The position numbers and the translations under genes are program-made. Positions 1 through 8,083 of a DNA stretch of 64,000 nucleotides are shown one piece after another; the first letter of the stretch is position 1; each line of letters begins with the position of its first letter. Origin of the DNA: Rhizobiales bacterium UBA3584 (GTDB lineage Bacteria; Pseudomonadota; Alphaproteobacteria; Rhizobiales; Devosiaceae); assembly GCA_002375765.1 (NCBI GenBank), contig DFMV01000005.1, forward strand, positions 56,401-120,400, read 5' to 3'. The notes beneath the pieces were generated by a model. That model did no database searches, had not been told where the DNA came from, and saw only the letters and a list, made by a program, of their open reading frames with translations.

Positions 1-1
1 C

Positions 2-283
2 GCCAACAATGCTGGCGACGAAGGTTCGGTTGTCGTGGGCAAGATCCTCGACAATGGTTCGGACACGTTCGGCTATGACGCGCAGACGGGCGAATATGGC
101 GACATGATCCAGATGGGCATCATCGATCCCGTCAAGGTCGTGCGTACCGCTCTCGAAGACGCTGCATCGGTCGCTGGCCTCCTGGTTACCACCGAAGCCA
201 TGGTCGCCGAGATCCCCAAGGAAGCTGCCCCGGCAATGCCCGGCGGTGGCGGTATGGGCGGCATGGGCGGCATGGATTTCTAA
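2..283 (+). CDS. groEL: Chaperonin GroEL, C-terminal 93 residues (5' end outside window)
   Basis: This is the tail of the 60-kDa chaperonin subunit that forms the ATP-driven protein-folding ring with GroES in the cytoplasm. The frame is open from base 2 and reads through the conserved [11 protein letters not shown] segment, the [20 protein letters not shown] helix of the equatorial domain and TEAMVAEIP. It ends in the flexible Gly-Met-rich tail [13 protein letters not shown] that is diagnostic of bacterial GroEL. The start and the apical domain lie upstream of the window. A strong terminator follows within 60 bases, so the gene ends its transcription unit. Identity is certain; only the copy number (rhizobia often have several groEL genes) is unknown. 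Confidence 0.97.
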   Translation, partial: ANNAGDEGSVVVGKILDNGSDTFGYDAQTGEYGDMIQMGIIDPVKVVRTALEDAASVAGLLVTTEAMVAEIPKEAAPAMPGGGGMGGMGGMDF

Positions 284-334
284 TCCAGCGCTCGACGCAT
301 CAGGAATTGAGACCTCTCCAGGGTCTCGAACGGG

Positions 335-363
335 AAGGGCAGTGCTTCGGCGCTGCCCTTTTC
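335..363 (+). terminator. Rho-independent terminator of groEL
   Basis: An 11-bp stem (AAGGGCAGTGC / GCGCTGCCCTT, one G-T pair) closed by a stable TTCG tetraloop is followed by TTTT. It lies about 50 bases after the groEL stop codon. Confidence 0.85.
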
Positions 364-405
364 GTTTGAATCTTCCCGTTCGTTTCTTAGGCCTGGCCTT
401 GTTCG

Positions 406-1155
406 TTAGGGGAAGAACAGCAGCTTAACCGCGAGGATGATTGAGACCACGATGACCAGAGGGCGGATGATCCTGGCGCCATAGCGGATGCCGGTGACGG
501 CGCCGAGATAGCCACCTATGACCTGACCGCCGGCCATGACGATGGCAACGGGCCAGACAACGTCTCCGGCGATGATAAAAAATAGCAGCGCGGCAAGGTT
601 GGAGGTGACGTTGAGGATTTTGGTGTGGGCCGAAGCACGGGCTGCAGAGAGGCCGAACAGCGCCACGAAAGCCAGCATGAGGAACGACCCTGTGCCCGGG
701 CCGAAAACGCCATCGTAAAAGCCGATCACCAGGGCGAAGACGGGAACGAAGGTTGGAAACTTGAGACGGGCTACGCCGTCGATATCCTTTATCGATGGCG
801 AGAAGGTGAAATAGAGCGCGACGGCGATCACAGCGACGGGGATGAGGACTTCAAGGGCCGAGGTGTCGACCTGCTTGACGATGACGGCGCCGAGCAGAGA
901 GCCCGCGAAGGCCGCGCCAATGGAGGGGACCAGCGAGAGGATCGACACGTAGCCCTTGCGCCAATAGGTCCAGGCGGCCATCGTGGTGCCGACGATGGAC
1001 TGGGCCTTGTTGGTGGCGATGGCACCCAGCGGCGGTAGACCGGCCCAAAGCAGAGCGGGAATGGTAATCAGGCCCCCGCCGCCGGCGACGGCATCCACAA
1101 AGCCAGCGACGACGCCGACGCCGCCCAGCGCCACAAGTACCCAGATATCGTACAC
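406..1155 (-). CDS. TauE/SafE (TSUP) family membrane permease
   Basis: This is an inner-membrane protein of the TSUP (formerly DUF81) family, whose members are associated with export of sulfite, sulfonates or other small anions. It has the family signature near the N-terminus (GFVDAVAGGGGLITIPALL) and the second repeat signature (GFYDGVFGPGTGSFLMLAFV), with about eight hydrophobic segments over 249 residues. An ATG start at 1203 is possible but has no ribosome site. The GTG at 1155 is preceded by GGAG at a 6-base spacing, so I chose it. It is convergent with groEL and shares no operon with its neighbours. The substrate cannot be read from the sequence. Confidence 0.85.
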   Translation of the reverse strand: MYDIWVLVALGGVGVVAGFVDAVAGGGGLITIPALLWAGLPPLGAIATNKAQSIVGTTMAAWTYWRKGYVSILSLVPSIGAAFAGSLLGAVIVKQVDTSALEVLIPVAVIAVALYFTFSPSIKDIDGVARLKFPTFVPVFALVIGFYDGVFGPGTGSFLMLAFVALFGLSAARASAHTKILNVTSNLAALLFFIIAGDVVWPVAIVMAGGQVIGGYLGAVTGIRYGARIIRPLVIVVSIILAVKLLFFP

Positions 1156-1355
1156 GGAAAACTCCAGCCAAATGCAGCGCGTCGAAAGCGCGCTTGCTGG
1201 CATGAAGCGGAGGGATTTGCAACTGGATCGGCGATGGACCAGCGATGCATTACATCTGAATTGACGAACAATCTGTCGGTGACGGCTGGGTTTCTCGAAA
1301 CAGCGGAATGCGGCAGAGTCCGGTCATCGCAAATCACGCACTGGACGCAAAGACC

Positions 1356-1736
1356 ATGAACGCGCTTCAAACCTATCTTCCGACCGTGGGTCGCATCTTT
1401 TTGGCTATCATCTTCATCCTCGCCGGCCTGAGCAAAATCACCGCGATCGAGGGCAATGTGGGCTATATGGAAGCTTTCGGAGTTCCGGGCTTTCTGATCT
1501 GGCTGGTGATCATCGTCGAAGTGGTTGGCGGTGTCATGCTGGCGGCGGGCTACAAGACCCGGTGGGCCGCTGCAGCTCTGGGCGGCTTCTCTCTCGCCTC
1601 TGCCCTGATCTTCCACACCGATTTTTCCAACCAGATGGAAATGACCAACTTTCTCAAGAATCTCGCCATCACGGGCGGCATGCTCTACGTCATCGCCTTC
1701 GGGCCAGGGGCGCTGGCCGTCGACATGCGCAAATAG
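1356..1736 (+). CDS. DoxX family membrane protein
   Basis: This 126-residue integral membrane protein has four hydrophobic segments and the DoxX features RIFLAIIFILAGLSKI in helix 1 and EVVGGVMLAAGYKTRWAA in the middle. DoxX-family proteins are linked to quinone, thiosulfate or redox-stress functions, but the family is broad and gives no specific role. The frame is open from 1308; I prefer the ATG at 1356 because the preceding residues are not membrane-like and the protein then begins just before helix 1. It is a single-gene unit with a terminator directly after it. A second, more distant DoxX protein lies at 30083-30535. Confidence 0.85.
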   Translation: MNALQTYLPTVGRIFLAIIFILAGLSKITAIEGNVGYMEAFGVPGFLIWLVIIVEVVGGVMLAAGYKTRWAAAALGGFSLASALIFHTDFSNQMEMTNFLKNLAITGGMLYVIAFGPGALAVDMRK

Positions 1737-1759
1737 AGGCAAGACGCCGGAGACGAAAA

Positions 1760-1784
1760 GGGGCCGCGAAAGCGGCCCTTTTTT
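1760..1784. terminator. Bidirectional terminator between doxX and hisG
   Basis: GGGGCCGC-GAAA-GCGGCCC has AAAAG on its left and TTTTTT on its right. It serves the doxX-like gene on the plus strand and can also stop the his operon on the minus strand. Confidence 0.85.
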
Positions 1785-2494
1785 CATGGCTGGAAGCGCG
1801 TGGCGCCGATCGCACCGGCGAGGCGATCAAGGATCGCGCGTTTTCCGTCGTGCCAATTCGCATTGCGGGCGACGAGCAGCAAGGACTCGCTTTTGAGCAT
1901 TACGCCGTCCTCGAGGATGCGCAGGCCGTTGGCCTTCAGCGTCGAACCGGTCGAGGTGATGTCGACGATGAGATCGGCGGCGCCCGATGCCGGCGCTGCC
2001 TCGGTGGCGCCCAGGCTTTCGACGATCCGGTATTCGGCAATACCGTGGGCGGCGAAATGGCGGCGGGTGAGATTGACGAATTTGGTGGCGATCCTAAGCC
2101 AGCGGCCATGGCGGGCGCGGAAATCGGCAGCAACGTCGGAAAGGTCGTCCATCGTGGTGACGTCGATCCAGGAATCGGGCACCGCAACCACTGCATCGGC
2201 GCGGCCAAAGCCGAGGCGCTTGACGATTTCGACCTGCTGGGGGCCGGTTTCGGCGGTTTCGTGGATCAAGTCCTCGCCGGTGATGCCGATATCGATAGTG
2301 CCGCGGATCAGTTCACGAGCGATCTCGGAGGCTGAGAGGAAGCGGACAATCACGTCGGGCATGGCCGCCATTTCGCCCAGATAGGAGCGCGCGCCGCCGG
2401 GACGCTCGATGGTCAGACCGGCCTTCTCAAAAATGGCTATCGCTTCTTCCTGAATACGGCCCTTGGAGGGGAGCGCGAGCATGATCGAACTCAT
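1784..2494 (-). CDS. hisG: ATP phosphoribosyltransferase, short-form catalytic subunit
   Basis: HisG catalyses the first step of histidine synthesis, joining ATP and PRPP to give phosphoribosyl-ATP. The protein is 236 residues, the short form that lacks the C-terminal regulatory domain and needs HisZ for activity and feedback control. It opens with LALPSKGRIQEEA and carries the PRPP-binding segment LIVDITSTGSTLKANGL near residues 175-191. Its ATG overlaps the hisZ stop codon (ATGA), so the two are translationally coupled at the matched ratio expected of an octameric HisG-HisZ complex. It is the last gene of the hisS-hisZ-hisG unit. Confidence 0.97.
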   Translation of the reverse strand: MSSIMLALPSKGRIQEEAIAIFEKAGLTIERPGGARSYLGEMAAMPDVIVRFLSASEIARELIRGTIDIGITGEDLIHETAETGPQQVEIVKRLGFGRADAVVAVPDSWIDVTTMDDLSDVAADFRARHGRWLRIATKFVNLTRRHFAAHGIAEYRIVESLGATEAAPASGAADLIVDITSTGSTLKANGLRILEDGVMLKSESLLLVARNANWHDGKRAILDRLAGAIGATRFQP

Positions 2495-3570
2495 GGGCGA
2501 ACCTCCGCTTCCAGTCTATCCACCCAGACCGCACAACCAACGGCGGGGATGTCTTGGGACGCGCCGAGGCGCCTGAGCAGACGGTCATATTGTCCGCCGG
2601 AGACGAGCACCAGCCCCCCTGCCCCAGTGACCTCGAAGGTGATGCCGGTGTAATAATCGAGGCGTGGAGAAAAGCCGGCGTCGAACAGGACCGATTTCGC
2701 CTTGAGGCCATCGCGCAATTGGGCTACCCGGCGGCTTGCACCCTGCAGCGCGGTCGTCAGATCAGTGCCGGTGGATCGACCGAGAGCATCGATTGCCGCG
2801 AGCGATTTATCGGCGGGGCCGGAGATCGCGAGATAATTGCGCAGCAGATCGATGGTCGGGCCGGGAACGTGCTGGGCTTCGAGCGCCTGCTTTTCGAGAT
2901 AGCGGGCGGCGATTTCCTCGGGTGTCCGGCTTTCGGTGAGGCTCAGCCCGTTGGTGAGCATGAGTTCGCCCACCCAATCGGCAATATCATTGGCCGGAAG
3001 CCCGGCCGGTCCAGCCATTGGTGGCCTTGGATCGGCCAGCCGGTCGAGCAGCGCGGACATGGCTTCGGGATGGCCGAAGCGGGCACGAACGCGCGGGCGC
3101 CAGACATCGGGCATGTCGCAGGCGGCCAGCACTGTTTCAAACAGGTCGATATCACCGACGCGGACATGGGAGGCGGTCACGCCATAAATGTCGGTGACGG
3201 CGCGGGCAAAACCGATCACCTGATCAAGCGCTGCATCGGCATCGGGGAGCGCCAAAAGCTCCATGCCACCCTGATCGAACTGGGCGGGGCCGTCGGTGCG
3301 CTGGCGGAAGACCGGACCAAGATAACCATAGGCGGCTGGAGTGGCAGCGCCATTGGCGATGTGGTCGATTGCGATGGGCAGGGTGAAATCGGGGCGCAGA
3401 CAGAATTCCGAGCCATCCATGCCTTGCGTGAGGATCATGCGTGCACCCAGTTCCTCGCCCGCCAGATCGAAGTAGGCGGCTGGGGAGACGAGGATCGGTG
3501 GCGCGACAAGAGTGACGCCGGGGGCCGAAACCAGAGCTTCAAGAGCGGCGCGGCGGGCTGCTGCAGTCAT
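2491..3570 (-). CDS. hisZ: ATP phosphoribosyltransferase regulatory subunit
   Basis: HisZ is a catalytically inactive histidyl-tRNA-synthetase paralogue that binds short-form HisG and conveys histidine feedback. The 359-residue protein keeps class II synthetase traits (FCLRPDFTLPIA as motif 2-like region, YYTGITFEV near the C-terminus) but not the tRNA-binding domain. The ATG at 3570 overlaps the last base of the hisS stop (TAATG), which supports it over a start 21 bases upstream. It lies between hisS and hisG with overlaps on both sides, so all three are probably translated from one mRNA. Confidence 0.95.
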   Translation of the reverse strand: MTAAARRAALEALVSAPGVTLVAPPILVSPAAYFDLAGEELGARMILTQGMDGSEFCLRPDFTLPIAIDHIANGAATPAAYGYLGPVFRQRTDGPAQFDQGGMELLALPDADAALDQVIGFARAVTDIYGVTASHVRVGDIDLFETVLAACDMPDVWRPRVRARFGHPEAMSALLDRLADPRPPMAGPAGLPANDIADWVGELMLTNGLSLTESRTPEEIAARYLEKQALEAQHVPGPTIDLLRNYLAISGPADKSLAAIDALGRSTGTDLTTALQGASRRVAQLRDGLKAKSVLFDAGFSPRLDYYTGITFEVTGAGGLVLVSGGQYDRLLRRLGASQDIPAVGCAVWVDRLEAEVRP

Positions 3571-5105
3571 TATCCGTTCGCCTTCATCCATGCGGCAACG
3601 GCCGGGATCTGTTTGACGAAATCGACCATTTGATCGCGCGGGACAGAATATTGGCCGGGGCGTTCGGTTTTCCAGGCGGTGTTGTCGGTGATCGAGGCGG
3701 CGGCTTCGGCGCCAACAGCCAAATCCTTGATCTGCACAACACCCTGCTCGCGTTCGTCGGAACCCTGGATGATGACGGCAGGGGCGTGGCGCTTATCGGC
3801 GTATTTCATCTGCTTGCCCATGTTCTTGGAGCTGCCAAGGAACAACTCGGCACGGATGCCCGCAGCGCGCAGTTCGGCGACCATTTTCTGGTAGTCGGCG
3901 ATGCGGTCCTTTTCCATGACGGTGACGACGACGGGGCCGGTGACCGGGGCGGCATCGAGATTGCCGGTGAGTTTGAGCGCCGAAGCGAGGCGCGAGACGC
4001 CGATTGAAAAGCCGGTGGCGGGCGTGTGCTCGTTGCGAAAGCGCGAGACGAGGCCGTCATAGCGGCCGCCGCCGCCGACCGAGCCGAACACGACGTCCTG
4101 GCCCTTTTCGTTCTGAACGGTGAAGGTCAATTCGATTTCGAAGACCGGGCCGGTATAATATTCGAGGCCGCGGACCACGGATGGGTCGATCTTGATGCGG
4201 TCGGCACGATAGCCAGCGGAGGCGAAAAGCGCGGCCATCGATTGCAGTTCAGAAAAGCCTTCGGCGAAGGCTTGTGTGATCTTGAATTTGGCCAGCGCAG
4301 GTGTCTTAAACTCGGCGTCCAAGAACCCGTCGGGCCCAGCGTCTGCCTCAAGGTCGACCAAATCATCGAGCCGCTCGGAGCTCATCATTTCGATAACGGC
4401 TTGGGCCTGATCCGGGTAGAGCCTTGCACCCTCGGTAAAATCCCCACTCTCATCCTTACGACCCTCGCCCAATAGAAGCCGAACGCCTTCAGGGCCGAAC
4501 TTGTCCAACTTGTCGATGGCCCGCAACACTGTCAGCTTCTGAGCCTCATCAACAACGCCGATGGCCTGCATCACGCCGTCGAGCACCTTGCGGTTGCTGA
4601 CGCGGACGACGTACTTGCCGGCAAGACCTAGGGCATCCATGGTGTCGGCCATCATCATGCACATTTCCGCATCCGATTCCGGGCCGCCGGCGCCCACGGT
4701 ATCAGCGTCGAACTGCATGAACTGGCGGAAGCGGCCGGGGCCGGGCTTTTCGTTGCGGAACACCCAGCCCTGCCGGTAGGAGCGGAAGGGCTTGGGCAGG
4801 TCCTGATAGTTCTGGGCGAAGTAGCGGGCGAGCGGCGCCGTCAAATCGTAGCGCAGGCTCATCCACTGATCGTCATCGTCCTGCACGGAAAACACCCCGG
4901 CATTGGGGCGGTCCGTGTCGGGGAGAAACTTGCCCAGGGTTTCGGTGTATTCGAAAAACGGGGTCTGGATGGGATCGAAGCCGTAGCGCTCGTACACATG
5001 GCGGATTTTGGCGACCATCTGTTCGATGGCGGCGAGGTCTGCGGGTTCGGAGTCGACAAAACCGCGCGGCAGGCGCGGCTCGATGAGCGCTGAATTCTTG
5101 GCCAT
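3570..5105 (-). CDS. hisS: Histidyl-tRNA synthetase
   Basis: HisRS charges tRNA-His with histidine in the cytoplasm. The 511-residue protein has class II motif 1 around [11 protein letters not shown], motif 2 ([30 protein letters not shown]) and the histidine-binding motif [15 protein letters not shown]. The ATG at 5105 begins [16 protein letters not shown]; an upstream in-frame ATG at 5147 would add only 14 unconserved residues. It heads the hisS-hisZ-hisG unit. The tRNA-His gene at 7748-7824 lacks an encoded G-1, so this enzyme should belong to the alphaproteobacterial HisRS group that does not depend on G-1. Confidence 0.96.
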   Translation of the reverse strand: MAKNSALIEPRLPRGFVDSEPADLAAIEQMVAKIRHVYERYGFDPIQTPFFEYTETLGKFLPDTDRPNAGVFSVQDDDDQWMSLRYDLTAPLARYFAQNYQDLPKPFRSYRQGWVFRNEKPGPGRFRQFMQFDADTVGAGGPESDAEMCMMMADTMDALGLAGKYVVRVSNRKVLDGVMQAIGVVDEAQKLTVLRAIDKLDKFGPEGVRLLLGEGRKDESGDFTEGARLYPDQAQAVIEMMSSERLDDLVDLEADAGPDGFLDAEFKTPALAKFKITQAFAEGFSELQSMAALFASAGYRADRIKIDPSVVRGLEYYTGPVFEIELTFTVQNEKGQDVVFGSVGGGGRYDGLVSRFRNEHTPATGFSIGVSRLASALKLTGNLDAAPVTGPVVVTVMEKDRIADYQKMVAELRAAGIRAELFLGSSKNMGKQMKYADKRHAPAVIIQGSDEREQGVVQIKDLAVGAEAAASITDNTAWKTERPGQYSVPRDQMVDFVKQIPAVAAWMKANG

Positions 5106-5323
5106 GAGTTTGGTCCCTGAAGTCCCTAGAATACGGGGCTTTTGCAATACGCGCCGTTCCTAAACGATATGCCGTTTGGAGACAAGGCAAGGGAGCACTG
5201 TTGCCATTAAGCCACAGGCAAACGGCAAGTGCGACATCCCGTCACATCAGGGGTTGGCGATCACGGATTCGTTAGCTAGAAGTTCGGCGTCTTCAACACG
5301 AACCTCTTAAGGGAGGCGTTCCT

Positions 5324-5416
5324 ATGACAGCATTCGCAAACGTCCTCACCCGTGGTGTTGAAGCCTACGGTCGGTCCCTGGGCCGCCGTCTCAATCGCAC
5401 CGGCGTCAAAGCCTGA
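5324..5416 (+). CDS. Possible 30-residue basic small protein
   Basis: A short frame reads MTAFANVLTRGVEAYGRSLG followed by an arginine-rich end (RRLNRTGVKA). It has a very good ribosome site, AAGGGAGG, 7 bases before the ATG, and stands in an otherwise gene-free stretch between hisS and the next small gene. It is too short for family assignment. The length and basic amphipathic character resemble the small DUF1127-like proteins common in alphaproteobacteria, which is only a suggestion. The ribosome site is the main evidence for it. Confidence 0.45.
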   Translation: MTAFANVLTRGVEAYGRSLGRRLNRTGVKA

Positions 5417-5631
5417 CACCGAACTTTGCGGTAATCGGGTCGTCCTACTCGGCCTGATCTTCAAAAACACCCCCAAAGCCAACCAATCCTGACGACAGCA
5501 CATCTGCGTCCTGCCGCCCGGATTCCAACCAGACTTAACCTTTGGACGCGTTTCCGGGCCGGATGAACCGACTCCGAAAATGTCTCCAGCAACATGGAGC
5601 CAGTGCGCCTTTGCGCGCCTGGGTGACGACG

Positions 5632-5877
5632 ATGTCGCACGTAAATATGCAAGTGGAAGGCGCTATCCTGCGCATTTCCGTCGATACACTGGTGGCAGAA
5701 CACGGCAAATGGCGCGTGGTAATGGCCGCCATCAAGGCAATGGTTCGCGGCAGGCGCCGGGTACAAACGGTCCGCCCGCAAGACTTGCCCAATTCGGTCC
5801 GCGCCGACATAGGGCTGCCAACTGTCGTGGACCCGCCTAGAATGCCGACGGTGATGATGGTCTTTGCACGGCCATAA
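5632..5877 (+). CDS. Small protein with DUF1127-like C-terminus
   Basis: The product (81 residues from the ATG at 5632) ends with a short basic helix and the segment QDLPNSVRADIGLP, which resembles the closing motif of DUF1127 small proteins (typically L..DIGL). DUF1127 proteins in Agrobacterium and Rhodobacter have been tied to RNA and phosphate metabolism, but this one is atypical. The frame is open upstream to 5542, and an ATG at 5563 is also possible; no candidate start has a clear ribosome site. It is alone between two hairpin-containing intergenic regions, so the start is unsure and function unknown. Confidence 0.5.
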   Translation: MSHVNMQVEGAILRISVDTLVAEHGKWRVVMAAIKAMVRGRRRVQTVRPQDLPNSVRADIGLPTVVDPPRMPTVMMVFARP

Positions 5878-5908
5878 CCGTCGGCGAATTAACGGGACGC
5901 AAGCTTTG

Positions 5909-5937
5909 GGCCTTTCCGCATTGACAGCGGGAAGGCC
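5909..5937. terminator. Hairpin between convergent genes (DUF1127-like and tag)
   Basis: GGCCTTTCCGC / GCGGGAAGGCC forms an 11-bp stem with one mismatch around a 7-base loop, located between two genes that end towards each other. It has no long T-run on either side, so termination strength is uncertain. Confidence 0.5.
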
Positions 5938-5946
5938 TAAATATCT

Positions 5947-6555
5947 TCAGGGGCGCACAAATTGGGCACGCTGCGCCTCGATAGGGCCGCGGCAGTGGCA
6001 TTCCTCCATATGGTCATTGACCATGCCCATGGCCTGCATGAAGGCATAACAGGTGGTCGGGCCGACGAAGGAAAAGCCGCGCTTTTTAAGGTCTTTCGAG
6101 AGTGCGATCGAGGCCGGGGCCGTACCGATGGTGCGCAAGGTATCCCAGGAATAATCAGCTGGACGATCGGCAGCGGACGGCTCGAAACGCCAGAAATAGG
6201 CCGCAAGCGAACCGAACTCACTGCGCAGTTCCTGGGCGCGGCGGGCATTGTTGATGGTCGAAACGATTTTGCCCCGGTGGCGCACGATGCCCGCATCAGC
6301 CAGGAGGCGGTCGATATCGGGCTCGTCGAAAGCGGCGACCCTCTCGATATCGAAGCCAGCGAAGGCAGCGCGGAAATTTTCGCGTTTTTTCAGGATGGTG
6401 AGCCAGGAGAGGCCCGACTGAAAGCCTTCAAGGCAAAGCTTTTCAAAAAGGCGCGTGTCGTTGGTGACCGGATAGCCCCATTCGGTATCGTGATAGGATT
6501 GGTAAAGCGGATCGCTGCCAGCCCAGGGGCAGCGCACGGGAGCGGCATCTGTCAT
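5947..6555 (-). CDS. tag: DNA-3-methyladenine glycosylase I
   Basis: Tag removes 3-methyladenine from alkylated DNA and starts base-excision repair. The 202-residue protein shows family marks in order: CPWAGSDPLYQSYHDTEWG (N-terminal zinc-site Cys and the YHDTEWG motif), FEKLCLEGFQSGLSWLTIL (helix-hairpin core), and the C-terminal zinc residues in MGMVNDHMEECHCR. The ATG at 6555 gives MTDAAPVRCPW; an in-frame ATG at 6612 would add a non-conserved leader. Single gene, convergent with the small gene on its left. Confidence 0.95.
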   Translation of the reverse strand: MTDAAPVRCPWAGSDPLYQSYHDTEWGYPVTNDTRLFEKLCLEGFQSGLSWLTILKKRENFRAAFAGFDIERVAAFDEPDIDRLLADAGIVRHRGKIVSTINNARRAQELRSEFGSLAAYFWRFEPSAADRPADYSWDTLRTIGTAPASIALSKDLKKRGFSFVGPTTCYAFMQAMGMVNDHMEECHCRGPIEAQRAQFVRP

Positions 6556-6682
6556 GGAATCGTCTCGCTGAAGCATTTGGATAACCATAGCCCTAGAGCA
6601 AGATTTAACCATCCCATTTGACTCAATCTTTGCCGATTAAGGACAGGATCGCTCTTGTTTTCAAGCTCGACACGAGGCGCCG

Positions 6683-7297
6683 ATGATCCGTATGACCGTT
6701 GCCCTAATTGCCGTCTTCATGCTGGCCGCGACCGCGCAGGCCGGCCCGGGCTATCGTGGGTATCTCAACGCCATGTTCGGGCCACCGCCGGGGATGGTTT
6801 TGACGCCAGATGAGCCCCAGACCCTGCTCGAATATCAGACGGACTATGTCAGCCATCCGATGTGGCTGCGGCAAGTTGTCAATTACCGGACCAGCGAAGC
6901 GCCGGGCACGCTGATTGTCGATACGCGCCGGCATTTTTTGTTTCTGGTCATGCCGAACGGGCGGGCCATGCGGTATGGAATCGGAGTGGCGCGGACCGGG
7001 TTCGAATGGAGCGGAACGCATCGGGTGAGTGCCAAGCGCGAATGGCCGAGTTGGACACCGCCGGCCGAAATGCATGCTCGCCAGCCGGGGCTGCCTAGGT
7101 TCATGCCGGGAGGCCCGAACAATCCGATGGGCGCCCGGGCGCTCTATCTGGGTTCGACCCTCTATCGCATCCACGGAACAAACGAGCCGTGGAGCATCGG
7201 GCGGTCGGTCTCATCGGGGTGTATCCGCATGACCAATGAGGATATAATCGATCTCTATGGTCGCGTCCCCGTCGGGGCCAAGGTCATCGTGGTCTAG
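6683..7297 (+). CDS. Periplasmic L,D-transpeptidase (YkuD domain)
   Basis: This enzyme makes 3-3 cross-links in peptidoglycan or attaches proteins to it, acting in the periplasm. Residues 1-20 form a signal peptide ending in AQA. The YkuD domain follows from about residue 75 (GTLIVDTRRHFLFLVMPNG) and ends with the catalytic signature HGTNEPWSIGRSVSSGCIRM, in which His164 and Cys180 are the active-site residues. At 204 residues it is a minimal catalytic-domain enzyme with no LysM or PG-binding domain. Monocistronic. Alphaproteobacteria carry many paralogues, so I give no gene symbol. Confidence 0.93.
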   Translation: MIRMTVALIAVFMLAATAQAGPGYRGYLNAMFGPPPGMVLTPDEPQTLLEYQTDYVSHPMWLRQVVNYRTSEAPGTLIVDTRRHFLFLVMPNGRAMRYGIGVARTGFEWSGTHRVSAKREWPSWTPPAEMHARQPGLPRFMPGGPNNPMGARALYLGSTLYRIHGTNEPWSIGRSVSSGCIRMTNEDIIDLYGRVPVGAKVIVV

Positions 7298-7367
7298 GCA
7301 CCGGCAACCTGGTCGCCGGGCCAAGAGCTTGTCATTATGATTCCGAAGCGGTTGTCACGCTTTCGGT

Positions 7368-7604
7368 TCAGGCCGCGTGGGGAATGTTGAACCCCTTGTC
7401 GGCATAGTCCTTGAGTTTGTTCCGAACCGTGCGGATCGAAAGCCCGAGGATTTGAGCGGCACGGGTGCGATTGCCATTGGTCTGCCGGAGGGTGGCGAGA
7501 ATCAGCGTTCTTTCCACTTCGGCAATCGGCAACCCAACCATGGCCTCCGCCAGGTCGGCGTTTGGAGCAAAGTCGTACACTGCACGTCCTTTCTGAGCCC
7601 CCAT
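7368..7604 (-). CDS. Small Fis-type helix-turn-helix protein (FlbD C-terminal-like)
   Basis: The 78-residue product is almost only a Fis-family DNA-binding domain: VGLPIAEVERTLILATLRQT then GNRTRAAQILGLSIRTVRNKLKDY. The same arrangement forms the C-terminus of the flagellar regulator FlbD and of other NtrC-type activators. Here the receiver and AAA+ domains are absent, so the protein may bind DNA without activating sigma-54 or may be a stand-alone nucleoid-type factor. It lies alone next to tRNA-His, convergent with the L,D-transpeptidase gene. The DNA-binding call is secure; the target is unknown. Confidence 0.8.
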   Translation of the reverse strand: MGAQKGRAVYDFAPNADLAEAMVGLPIAEVERTLILATLRQTNGNRTRAAQILGLSIRTVRNKLKDYADKGFNIPHAA

Positions 7605-7747
7605 ACGCTTGGCTTACCGCTTAAGGGTCATCCCTTATGGTTAGCAAAGCCCTAACAGCAGAGCGATCACGGACGGTTTTGATTAACCTATGACAGCCAG
7701 ACGACCGCGCACGTGCCTACCGTGTCATCTTGCTGGAAAAAGAGAAA

Positions 7748-7824
7748 TGGTACCGTCGCCCCGGATCGAACGGGGGACCTCTAGATCCACAATCTAGCGC
7801 TCTAACCAACTGAGCTACGACGGC
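7748..7824 (-). tRNA. tRNA-His (anticodon GTG), CCA encoded
   Basis: The minus strand folds as a full tRNA: acceptor GCCGTCG, D arm with GCTCAGTTGGTTAGAGC, anticodon stem and loop CTAGA-TTGTGGA-TCTAG with GTG as anticodon, T arm with GTTCGATCC, and CCA at 7748-7750. The base before position 1 is T, so G-1 is not encoded. Position 72 is U, giving a G1-U72 wobble with discriminator A73. This is the unusual tRNA-His identity known from a large group of alphaproteobacteria. Confidence 0.96.
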
Positions 7825-8083
7825 ACGGTGACGCGGACGTTATGACGCTTATGGCAGCGTCGTCCCGAAACGCGGCGGAACATAGGTCGAGATGACGGCA
7901 ATGACAAGTGCGGTTGTGCCAAGATCGGCAGGTTTTTTGATGGCGGGATGCGAGCTGACCTTAACCATTTCCAACCTTTGAGCGGGCAAGAATGGTGCAA
8001 GACATGGACCGGCTCGCCAAGTCCCTATATTTAAGGTTTCGTCAACCATCGACCCGGACCGGGACGAGGCGGGGCATACGGAC

